64,000 bases of DNA, from the NCBI RefSeq assembly GCF_900116115.1, contig NZ_FOZP01000002.1, positions 270,122 through 334,121 on the forward strand. Reading direction: 5' to 3'. Shown here piece after piece: positions 25,301-32,630 of the stretch (position 1 is its first letter; each line of letters starts with the position of its first letter). Source of the stretch: Lutibacter maritimus. GTDB taxonomy: Bacteria; Bacteroidota; Bacteroidia; Flavobacteriales; Flavobacteriaceae. Made by a program: the position numbers and the translations under genes. Below the pieces are notes generated by a model, which saw nothing but the letters and a program-made list of their open reading frames with translations, was not told the origin of the DNA and did no database searches.

Positions 25301-27874
25301 GATAAAGACAGCTATAATGTTGGTGAAACCGCGGTAATTACTTTTCCATCAGGTACAAACGGAAACGCTTTAATTAGTATTGAAAACGGAACCGAAGTTT
25401 TACAAAAAGTATGGCAAAAAACACAAAAAGGTGAAACTAAGGTAGAAATTCCAATTACTAAAGAAATGGCGCCAAATTTATTTGTAAATATTTCATTATT
25501 ACAACCACACGCATCAACAGCTAACGATTTTCCGTTGCGTTTATATGGTGTTATTCCTTTATTGGTTGAAGATGCAAATACACGTTTAGAGCCAATTATT
25601 ACTATGCCAAAAGTGTTAAAACCTGAAGAAAAATTTACGTTGAAATTAAAAGAAAAATCAGGTAAAAAAATGAGCTATACAATTGCTGTTGTTGAAGAAG
25701 GCTTGTTAGATTTAACACGTTACAAAACACCTGATATTTGGAATGCTTTTTACACCCGTGAAGCTTTAGGTGTAAAAACTTGGGATATTTTTGATGATGT
25801 AATTGGTGCTTATGGTGGTAAAATTGAGCAAGTTTTTGGAATTGGTGGTGATAGTGAAGCGGCTCCTGCAAAAAACAATAAAGCCAACAGATTTAAACCT
25901 GTAGTACGCTATTTAGGTCCGTTTACCTTAGAAAAAGGTAAAACCGCGAGTCATACCATTCAATTACCAAAATATATTGGTTCTGTGCGAACTATGGTTA
26001 TTGCTGCAGATAACAAAAATGGTGCTTACGGAAATGCGGAATTTACATCACCAGTAAGAAAACCATTAATGATATTGGCTTCACTTCCTCGTAAATTAAG
26101 TCCTGGGGAAAAAGTAACCTTACCGGTTACTGTTTTTGCGTTAGAAAATAAGGTTAAAAATGTGCAGGTTAGTTTAAAGTTATCTAAGGGAATTAAAGTT
26201 GTTGGCGCTTCATCAAAAAATATTTCTTTTACAAATCCGGATGAAAAAATGACCAACTTTGAATTGGATATTACCAATGCAAAAGGCGTTGGAACAATTG
26301 AAGTTATTGCTGAAGGAAACGGAGAAAGATCCACCTATCAAGTTGAAATTGATGTGGTAAATCCAAATCCTGTTTCGTCAAAATCAATTAATATTGAATT
26401 GATGCCAAACGCTTCGCAAACTATCAATTTTTCAACTTTTGGAGTGAAAGGAAGTAATTTTGCAACGGTTGAGTTTTCAACCTTACCTTCTATGGATTTC
26501 ACTGGAAGATTGCAGTATTTAATTCAATATCCGCACGGTTGTGTTGAGCAAACTACATCAAGTGTTTTTCCTCAGTTATTTTTAAGCGATATTTTTGATA
26601 TTACCTATCAGCAAAAACAAGAAATAACAAATAATATAAAAGAAGCAATTGAGCGTTTAGGAAGTTTTCAAACACCAAACGGAGGTTTAAGTTATTGGTT
26701 AGGACAAAATTTTGCAAACGATTGGGGAACAAGTTATGCGGGTCATTTTATGATTGAAGCTTCAAAAAAAGGCTATGTTTTACCGCCAACATTTATATCA
26801 AACTGGTTAAAATATCAAAAACAAGCGGCTAGAGATTGGCGTTCTGGTAGTAATTTTTCCGATTTGGCACAAGCATACAGGTTGTACACATTGGCTTTGG
26901 CTGGTTATCCAGATTTATCTTCAATGAATCGTTTACGTGAGTACAGTGGTTTGTCAAATGACGCAAAATGGCGTTTGGCAGCAGCTTATGCTTTAGCTGG
27001 ACAAAAAGAAGCAGCTATAAAAATTTCGAATACAGCCAATTTAAATTTTGAAAGTAAATACGGTGATTATTATACCTATGGATCTGTAGACAGAAACAGA
27101 GCAATGGCTATGGAAACAATGTTGTTAACAGGTAATTCAGCATCAAAAGAATTGGCTAAATATATTGCAAAACGCTTATCATCAAATAGCTGGATGAGTA
27201 CGCAAACAACGGCTTATAGTTTACTTTCAATGGCTAAAATGGTTGAAATTAATGGCGGAAAATCTATGAAACTTCAATATACAATCAATAGCAATAAATC
27301 AGAAAGTATCGATTCAAAATTTGCAATTGCACAGCGTAAATTAGCTATTAATGAAGGTGAAAACACGATTTCAATAGTGAATAAAGAAGCCAACTTGGTA
27401 TTTGTAAATGTTATAACCAGCGGAATTTTACCTTTAGGTGAAGAAATTATTGAAAAACGCGGTTTAGGAGTTAGTGTTGTTTATAAAAATATAGAAGGAA
27501 AATATATTGATGTTTCAAAATTAGCGCAGGGAACAGAATTTGAAGCGCAAGTAACCATTAGTAATTTAAAACAAGAAACGGTTCAAAATGTGGCTTTAAC
27601 ACAGATATTTCCATCAGGTTGGGAAATTGTAAATACCAGATTTACCGATTTTGGAAGTACAACCACTGGTGGAAGTAATTATACGGATATAAAAGATGAT
27701 CACGTTAACTTTTATTTTTATTTAAAACGTAACGAAACAAAGACCTTTAAAGTGTTGTTAAATGCATCGTATTTAGGAACTTACTATTTGTATGGATTAC
27801 AAGCTGAAGCCATGTATGATAACGATTATTTTACGCGAACAAAAGGCCAATGGATTGAGGTTTTGAAACCGTAA
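22307..27874 (+). CDS. Bacterial alpha-2-macroglobulin, thioester lipoprotein
   Basis: This 1855-aa protein belongs to the bacterial A2M (YfhM-like) family, periplasmic protease traps thought to protect cells when the wall is breached. The signal peptide MKIKYLFLTLIVGVIMFSC has a lipobox with Cys19. Repeated beta domains (MG-like) precede a bait/receptor region. The thioester motif GCVEQTT is intact (Cys1412, Gln1415) and is followed by the helical TED domain (PNGGLSYWLGQ...) and a C-terminal receptor-binding-type domain. An acidic, Tyr-rich insertion (about residues 458-500, e.g. EDEYYEEDFYDNN) is unusual. The partner pbpC starts 7 nt downstream, the classical A2M/PBP1C pairing. Confidence 0.93.
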   Translation: MKIKYLFLTLIVGVIMFSCKKDVNQQPDNIFKFRDYISFTTSGLVSIADPIKIDLVKEVDSWVANTEISSKIINISPEIEGKLTVLNKRSLLFQPSKTLEQNTEYTVTILLHKIYNNIPAEFKTFTFKFKTIQQNFSINTTNFQSYNREWKYIEGLVKTTDVLTLENAKTVLSASQKNKNLKIKWNESDSLSTQFQFIIDSVQRFEEDSEVIISWSGNKINVENEGESTFRIPGKNNFSILNVEVIQSPEQYLKINFSDPIKMQQNFDGLVEIQNSNNVTFTVDRNILKVFPSTRIAGNVQVEVFQGITSVDGYKLKNNFSEIIAFEQLKPQVRLISSGVILPNSNDLKFNFEAVNLKAVDVRIIKIFENNILQFLQTDNLGGNDSYDIRRVGRRIAKKTINLQKSELDDNGKWKAYSIDLSTLIKADPGAIYRVELSIKQAYSLYKCDGTEIASENTNEDEYYEEDFYDNNQNTAELSDDEEEREEQYWDNLIYSYNDYYYNWRDRENPCKKAYYANYDNVVSANILASNIGVIAKKGENNSYFFIVTDILTTNPIVGAKVTLYNYQQQPIAELETDNNGITGIDADVIASFAIVSNGRNKTYLKLDDGNALSLSNFNISGKKLQKGLKGFLYGERGVWRPGDSIYLTFVLNDNGNPLPKDHPIKLQVTDARGKLSFNQITSKNVNGIYSFIVPTSDTDPTGNWNSTISVGGAKFYKQLKVETVKPNRLKININFTDEVLTNNNPINGKLAVKWLQGTPAKNIKAEVNAKFTANYSAFSDKFPDYIFNDPTREFSSEEMKVFEGNLNENGTVTINKKINLDNKAPGMLNVAFLSKAYENGGDFSIDVISKKYAPYKTFIGLKLPKPKAYNSYDTDENVTFNIATITENGKPIAKNNLDIEVYKIEWRWWWSASPDNLSTYDGSSFHKPYKKLKVATNSSGKGSFKLNIPDNDGGRYLIRIIDKNGGHATGATVYFYKNWWKRPSNDPEGSKMLVFSSDKDSYNVGETAVITFPSGTNGNALISIENGTEVLQKVWQKTQKGETKVEIPITKEMAPNLFVNISLLQPHASTANDFPLRLYGVIPLLVEDANTRLEPIITMPKVLKPEEKFTLKLKEKSGKKMSYTIAVVEEGLLDLTRYKTPDIWNAFYTREALGVKTWDIFDDVIGAYGGKIEQVFGIGGDSEAAPAKNNKANRFKPVVRYLGPFTLEKGKTASHTIQLPKYIGSVRTMVIAADNKNGAYGNAEFTSPVRKPLMILASLPRKLSPGEKVTLPVTVFALENKVKNVQVSLKLSKGIKVVGASSKNISFTNPDEKMTNFELDITNAKGVGTIEVIAEGNGERSTYQVEIDVVNPNPVSSKSINIELMPNASQTINFSTFGVKGSNFATVEFSTLPSMDFTGRLQYLIQYPHGCVEQTTSSVFPQLFLSDIFDITYQQKQEITNNIKEAIERLGSFQTPNGGLSYWLGQNFANDWGTSYAGHFMIEASKKGYVLPPTFISNWLKYQKQAARDWRSGSNFSDLAQAYRLYTLALAGYPDLSSMNRLREYSGLSNDAKWRLAAAYALAGQKEAAIKISNTANLNFESKYGDYYTYGSVDRNRAMAMETMLLTGNSASKELAKYIAKRLSSNSWMSTQTTAYSLLSMAKMVEINGGKSMKLQYTINSNKSESIDSKFAIAQRKLAINEGENTISIVNKEANLVFVNVITSGILPLGEEIIEKRGLGVSVVYKNIEGKYIDVSKLAQGTEFEAQVTISNLKQETVQNVALTQIFPSGWEIVNTRFTDFGSTTTGGSNYTDIKDDHVNFYFYLKRNETKTFKVLLNASYLGTYYLYGLQAEAMYDNDYFTRTKGQWIEVLKP

Positions 27875-27881
27875 TTTTTTA

Positions 27882-30221
27882 ATGAAATTAATTAAAAAAC
27901 ATAAAATTAAATTAATAATAGCCGTTATTTTATTAACGGCTTATTATTTTTCATTGCCTAAAGAATTGTTTAAAAATCCTACTTCAACAGTAATTGAAAG
28001 TGTTGAAGGAAAATTATTAGGTGCTAAAATTGCCAAAGACGGTCAGTGGCGTTTTCCGCAAAATGATAGCGTTCCAGAAAAATTTAAACAATGCATTTTA
28101 CAGTTTGAAGACGCCTATTTTTATAAGCATCCAGGTTTTAATCCGGTTTCAATTTCAAAAGCTATTGTTCAAAACATTCAATATAAAAGAGTAAGAAGAG
28201 GGGGAAGTACTTTAACGCAACAAGTGATTCGTTTATCACGGAAAAACCAAAAGCGTACTTATTTTGAAAAGGTGATTGAATTAATTTTAGCAACTAGGTT
28301 AGAGGTTGGGTATTCAAAAGAAAAAATTTTAGCGTTTTATGCATCAAATGCACCTTTTGGAAGCAATGTTGTTGGTTTAGATGCTGCGGCTTGGCGTTAT
28401 TTTGGAAATGTTCCCAATAATTTATCGTGGGCAGAGAGTGCTACGTTAGCCGTGTTGCCAAATGCACCAAGTTTAATTTATCCGGGTAAAAATCAGGAGA
28501 AATTAAAAATAAAACGCAATTTATTATTAAAAAAATTACGAGATAAAAATATTATTGATGCTTTAACATATCAATTATCCATTGAAGAAGAGTTGCCTCA
28601 AAAAGTAGTTGCAATTCCACAAATTGCGCCACATTTATTGCAGAATGTTTCGTTAAATTACCTCGGAAAACGTGTTAAAACCTCTGTAAAATACAATTTT
28701 CAAGAACGTGTAAATCAGATTGTTAAAAACCATTATTTAGAGTTAAGTCAGAATCAAATTAACAATATTGCGGTGTTGGTTTTAGATGTTAAAACACGGA
28801 AAGTTTTGGCGTATGTTGGAAATTCTCCAACTACAAAAACACATCAAAAAGATGTAGATATTATTACCAAAGCAAGAAGTACAGGGAGTATTTTAAAACC
28901 CTTTTTGTTTTCGGCAATGTTAGATGCTGGCGATATTTTACCTAACACATTAGTTGCAGATATACCAACACAAATTGGAAGTTATAAACCTCAAAATTTT
29001 AATAAAGAATTTGATGGCGCTGTTCCTGCCTGCGTGGCTTTAGGAAGATCGTTAAATGTTCCTGCGGTTAGAATGTTGCAAAGTTTTGGATTGGAAAGAT
29101 TTCATGAGTACTTAAAAAAAATGCACTTAAAAGATATAAAATATGGTGCAAATCATTATGGATTGTCGTTAATTTTAGGTGGAGCAGAAAGTAATTTATG
29201 GGATTTATGCAAAAGTTATAGCGCCATGGCATCCACCATAAATCATTTTGAAGAAACCAATGGTAAGTATTATAAAAATGAATTTTTAGAGCCTTCTTTT
29301 TTAGCCAACTTCAAACCTGATTTTGGTGATATTTCAACAGAAAAAACGCTGTTTAATGCTGGTGCAATTTATTTAACTTTTGAAGCTTTAAATGAGGTAA
29401 ATAGGCCAGAAGGAGAAGATAAATGGGACTTCTTTGATTCAGCCAACAAAATTGCCTGGAAAACAGGAACAAGCTTTGGTTTTAGAGATGCATGGTCAGT
29501 TGGAACCACAAAAGATTATGTGGTTGGTGTTTGGGTTGGAAATGCAGACGGAGAAGGAAGACCTGGATTGGTAGGAATTTCAGTTGCAGCACCCATTTTA
29601 TTTGATGTGTTTAATTTATTACCACAAAGTAATTGGTTTTTAAAGCCTTTTGATGAATTGGTAGAAGTTGAGGTTTGTAATAAAAGTGGGTATAGAGCAA
29701 GTGAATTTTGTGATGATATAAAGCTAGCTTTTGTACAACAATCTGGTTTAAAAACAAGACCTTGCCCATATCATAAATTAGTGCATTTATATAAAAACGA
29801 GCAATACCAAGTTAATACATCGTGCGAACCGCTTGAAAACATTGTGCATAAAAGTTGGTTCTCATTGCCACCATTGGAAGAATATTATTATAAAAACAAG
29901 AATCCTTTTTATAAAAAATTACCAAATTTTAGAAGTGATTGCATCGGTGAAATTACTTCTAAAATGGAGTTTCTAATTCCAAAAGACAATACAACATTTT
30001 ATTTAACAAAAGATTTTAAAGAAATTGAAAATGGCTTGGTGTTAAAAGTTGTTCACACTAATCCTAAATCTTTGATATATTGGTATTTAAATGATGAGTT
30101 TATTGGAGAAACAGAAAGCATTCACGAAATAAATATTTCACCCAAACAAGGAACATACATTATAACTGCCGTAGATAATGAAGGCAATGAAATTAAAAGT
30201 AGAATTAAAATAAACATTTAA
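27882..30221 (+). CDS. pbpC: Penicillin-binding protein 1C (bifunctional GT51/transpeptidase)
   Basis: PBP1C polymerises and crosslinks peptidoglycan. The 779-aa protein has one N-terminal membrane helix (about residues 8-24). Its GT51 glycosyltransferase domain has the catalytic-Glu motif FEDAYFYKHPG and RGGSTLTQQ. The transpeptidase domain has SxxK (Ser336-Ile-Leu-Lys339) and the KTGTS motif (527-531). The C-terminal BiPBP_C domain (about residues 690-779) is characteristic of PBP1C. It is 7 nt behind the A2M gene; the two families co-occur widely and are proposed to act together in periplasmic defence and repair. Confidence 0.95.
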   Translation: MKLIKKHKIKLIIAVILLTAYYFSLPKELFKNPTSTVIESVEGKLLGAKIAKDGQWRFPQNDSVPEKFKQCILQFEDAYFYKHPGFNPVSISKAIVQNIQYKRVRRGGSTLTQQVIRLSRKNQKRTYFEKVIELILATRLEVGYSKEKILAFYASNAPFGSNVVGLDAAAWRYFGNVPNNLSWAESATLAVLPNAPSLIYPGKNQEKLKIKRNLLLKKLRDKNIIDALTYQLSIEEELPQKVVAIPQIAPHLLQNVSLNYLGKRVKTSVKYNFQERVNQIVKNHYLELSQNQINNIAVLVLDVKTRKVLAYVGNSPTTKTHQKDVDIITKARSTGSILKPFLFSAMLDAGDILPNTLVADIPTQIGSYKPQNFNKEFDGAVPACVALGRSLNVPAVRMLQSFGLERFHEYLKKMHLKDIKYGANHYGLSLILGGAESNLWDLCKSYSAMASTINHFEETNGKYYKNEFLEPSFLANFKPDFGDISTEKTLFNAGAIYLTFEALNEVNRPEGEDKWDFFDSANKIAWKTGTSFGFRDAWSVGTTKDYVVGVWVGNADGEGRPGLVGISVAAPILFDVFNLLPQSNWFLKPFDELVEVEVCNKSGYRASEFCDDIKLAFVQQSGLKTRPCPYHKLVHLYKNEQYQVNTSCEPLENIVHKSWFSLPPLEEYYYKNKNPFYKKLPNFRSDCIGEITSKMEFLIPKDNTTFYLTKDFKEIENGLVLKVVHTNPKSLIYWYLNDEFIGETESIHEINISPKQGTYIITAVDNEGNEIKSRIKINI

Positions 30222-30287
30222 CTATTTGAACATATATTCAAAAGTTGTATCTTGCACCAATAACAACCTAACGTCAACCCACTAATT

Positions 30288-31025
30288 ATGTTGCAAATTT
30301 TACTTGTTGATGACGAAAAAGATGCTTTAGAAGCTCTTGAATGGAAATTAAATAATTACATAGAAAATATTGAGGTTACAACTTGTAATTCTCCTATAAA
30401 GGCAATTGACATTATTAATGAAGAAAAGCCAGATGTTGTGTTTTTAGATATTCAAATGCCTGAAATGGATGGTTTTACAATGATTGAGCAATTAGAAAAT
30501 AGAGATTTTAATCTTATTTTCACCACAGCTCATGATGAATTTGCTTTAAAAGCAATTAAAGTTTCAGCTATTGATTATTTATTAAAACCAGTTGATAAAG
30601 ACGAATTATTGGCATCAATGGAGAAGATAAAAAAATCGCAAAAAGGTGATTTATTGGAAAATAAATTACAGCTATTGTTGAGTAATTTAAATGAAAATAA
30701 TGATAAAATAAATATTTCAGCTGATGGAAAAGTATATTTATTAGATAAGGATGATGTTGTTATGTTAAAATCTGATAAAAGCTATACCACTATTTATTTA
30801 AAATCTGAACAAGAAATTTTAGTCTCTAAAACATTAAAAGAAGTTGAGAAAAAATTTGCATTCTCTCAGTTTTTTAGAGTGCATAACTCCTATTTAATTA
30901 ATTTAAATCATGTGAAAGAGTATTTAAAAGGATTAGGAGGAGAGTTGATAATGACCAATGGTTTAACTGCTAGCATAAGTAGAAACAGAAAAGCTGAATT
31001 ATTTAAAAAATTATACCTAGATTAA
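30288..31025 (+). CDS. LytTR-family response regulator
   Basis: This 245-aa regulator has an N-terminal receiver (LLVDDEKD, phospho-acceptor Asp54 in VVFLDIQMP, the lysine in DYLLKP) and a C-terminal LytTR DNA-binding domain (about residues 140-243; ADGKVYLLDKDDVVMLKSDKSYTTIYL, FFRVHNSYLINLNHV). LytTR domains bind pairs of 9-bp direct repeats spaced by 12-13 bp, and such a pair lies 7 kb downstream before the first giant surface-protein gene. The kinase gene follows 3 nt after its stop. A -7-like TATCTTGC (30248-30255) is 33 nt upstream of the ATG. Confidence 0.95.
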   Translation: MLQILLVDDEKDALEALEWKLNNYIENIEVTTCNSPIKAIDIINEEKPDVVFLDIQMPEMDGFTMIEQLENRDFNLIFTTAHDEFALKAIKVSAIDYLLKPVDKDELLASMEKIKKSQKGDLLENKLQLLLSNLNENNDKINISADGKVYLLDKDDVVMLKSDKSYTTIYLKSEQEILVSKTLKEVEKKFAFSQFFRVHNSYLINLNHVKEYLKGLGGELIMTNGLTASISRNRKAELFKKLYLD

Positions 31026-31028
31026 AGA

Positions 31029-32360
31029 ATGCTTTTAGATTTTCATTCTGAAATTTTTTCGTGGATAAGAGGAGGTTTATTCGTTTTATTCGTGTACCAT
31101 TTGTTGATTTATTTTCAGAATAAAAGTAAACTTTATTTATACTACAGTCTATATTTATTTGCATTATCTATTTATTTAATAAAACATGTTGTTTCAGATG
31201 CGTATGCGGGAATATTTTTATATACAAATTTTTCAGTACAGTTTTTAGCATATGCAGCTTATATAGCTTTCGCTAGAGAGTTATTAGATAGTAGAACCCA
31301 TTTAATAAAATGGGATAGATATTTTGAATTTGCTACAAGAATTTTGGTGGTATTAGCTGTAACATTTGTTTTGATTCAGGTGTTTTTTGATTACAACTTT
31401 CAAACAAAAGCATTTGCAATTGTAGCCCCAATATTGTCTTTTTTTACACTAATTTCTTATTATGTTATTTTAACTAAAATTAAAGATGCTTCTGCCTTAT
31501 ATTTTGTTATAGGCTCATTTATATATGTTTTTTTAGCAAACATTAGTTTTTTAGAAATTTTTATTGGAGCGCATGCATTTTTAAATTTAGGTGTTCAACC
31601 AATGTTTTTTGTGTATTTAGGAGCAATTTTACAATGCATTATATTTTCGGTTATTATTGGTTTTATTATAAAAAGAATTGAGCAGAAAAGTAAAAATGCT
31701 GAAGTTAGGTTAGCGGTAAAACTTAAAGAGATGGAAGAGTTAAAAATGACCGCTTTACAAAGTCAAATGAACCCTCATTTTTTGTTTAACTCTTTAAATT
31801 CAATAAATAACTTTGTAATAAAAAATGAAGTTGAAAAAGCTTCTGATTATATCACAAAATTCTCAAAACTCATCAGAGTTATTTTAAACAGTTCATCTAG
31901 TCCAACATCAAAACTTTCAGAAGAACTTGATATTTTAGCGTTGTACGTAAAAATGGAACAAATGCGTGTTAGTGGCGGTTTTGATTATGTTGTTAATATT
32001 GATGATAATGTAAATTTAGATAATATAAAAGTTCCGCCATTATTTTTACAACCATTTATAGAAAATTCTATTTGGCATGGAATAATGAAAACCGATGGTC
32101 ATAAATTTATTAAGCTTACTATTAAATTAGAAGAAGACAATGTATTGTGTGTAGTTACAGATAATGGAATAGGAATTAATAAAGCCAAAGAACTATCTCA
32201 CATGTCTCAAAAGCGTAAATTCTTCGGAATAGAAGCAACTGAAAATAGAATACGCATGTTATATCAGAATAAAAATGTAAAAATTGAAACAAAAGATATT
32301 TCTGATGCATCAAAAACAGGTACTGAAGTTTCAATTCTTTTTCCGTATATAGCTGTTTAA
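31029..32360 (+). CDS. LytS/YehU-type sensor histidine kinase (7TMR-DISM-like membrane part)
   Basis: This 443-aa membrane kinase has about seven N-terminal membrane segments (residues 15-215, 7TMR-DISM_7TM-like, without an obvious periplasmic sensor domain). A coiled linker leads to the His_kinase domain with phospho-acceptor His250 in MNPHFLFNSLNSINNF. The HATPase region has LFLQPFIENSIWHGI (N box) and VTDNGIGINKAKE (G1). It forms an operon with the LytTR regulator upstream (3-nt gap). The signal is unknown. Confidence 0.93.
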   Translation: MLLDFHSEIFSWIRGGLFVLFVYHLLIYFQNKSKLYLYYSLYLFALSIYLIKHVVSDAYAGIFLYTNFSVQFLAYAAYIAFARELLDSRTHLIKWDRYFEFATRILVVLAVTFVLIQVFFDYNFQTKAFAIVAPILSFFTLISYYVILTKIKDASALYFVIGSFIYVFLANISFLEIFIGAHAFLNLGVQPMFFVYLGAILQCIIFSVIIGFIIKRIEQKSKNAEVRLAVKLKEMEELKMTALQSQMNPHFLFNSLNSINNFVIKNEVEKASDYITKFSKLIRVILNSSSSPTSKLSEELDILALYVKMEQMRVSGGFDYVVNIDDNVNLDNIKVPPLFLQPFIENSIWHGIMKTDGHKFIKLTIKLEEDNVLCVVTDNGIGINKAKELSHMSQKRKFFGIEATENRIRMLYQNKNVKIETKDISDASKTGTEVSILFPYIAV

Positions 32361-32446
32361 AATACCATTTGTTTATAAAAATTAACCATTTGCATATTTT
32401 TTAGTACATTTTATATATTTCTGTAAAAAGAATTGATATTCGTGAC

Positions 32447-32454
32447 TATATTTG
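32447..32454 (+). promoter_or_regulatory. Promoter -7 box TATATTTG of the candidate small RNA
   Basis: This is a perfect TAnnTTTG match in the space between the kinase and porZ. It is followed within 130 nt by a strong terminator and no reading frame, so it defines a short non-coding unit separate from porZ, which has its own box further on. Confidence 0.6.
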
Positions 32455-32460
32455 TTTTGT

Positions 32461-32580
32461 ATTATTGTCAAGAGGGGTTTTGGCACTATACATACTAAAA
32501 CATTAAATAAGTCTTTGGGGTTGATTTATTTATTCCTTGAACATTGTAAGTACGTATTACAATGTTCAAGGTTTTTTTTT
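32461..32580 (+). ncRNA. Candidate small RNA of about 120 nt
   Basis: The unit is defined by a perfect -7 box just upstream and a 15-bp terminator at its end; no open reading frame is present. Its 5' half contains a predicted 7-bp hairpin (GTTTTGG with CTAAAAC, loop of 11) and two G-rich tracts, GAGGGGTTTTGG (32472-32483) and TTTGGGGTTGA. The 5' segment TGTCAAGAGG resembles the 3' arm of the terminator, so an alternative fold is possible. It could be a 6S-type RNA, a trans-acting sRNA or an attenuated leader. The downstream porZ gene has its own promoter, which argues against a leader. The 5' end is estimated. Confidence 0.5.
32535..32580 (+). terminator. Strong rho-independent terminator of the candidate small RNA
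   Basis: A perfect 15-bp stem (CCTTGAACATTGTAA with TTACAATGTTCAAGG) with a 7-nt loop is followed by nine Ts. Confidence 0.93.
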
Positions 32581-32613
32581 GCATTTTGTTTAGGTTTGAT
32601 GAAATTCTATAAA

Positions 32614-32621
32614 TATATTTG
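32614..32621 (+). promoter_or_regulatory. porZ promoter, -7 box TATATTTG
   Basis: This perfect TAnnTTTG box lies 10 nt before the porZ ATG, giving a very short leader. It overlaps an in-frame TTG that would otherwise be read as an earlier start, which decides the start codon in favour of the ATG. Confidence 0.65.
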
Positions 32622-32630
32622 AATCTTTTA

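Noticed and set aside
32361-32630. Leader or attenuator of porZ
   Set aside because: porZ has its own -7 box downstream of the terminator, so the unit before it is better read as a separate small RNA.
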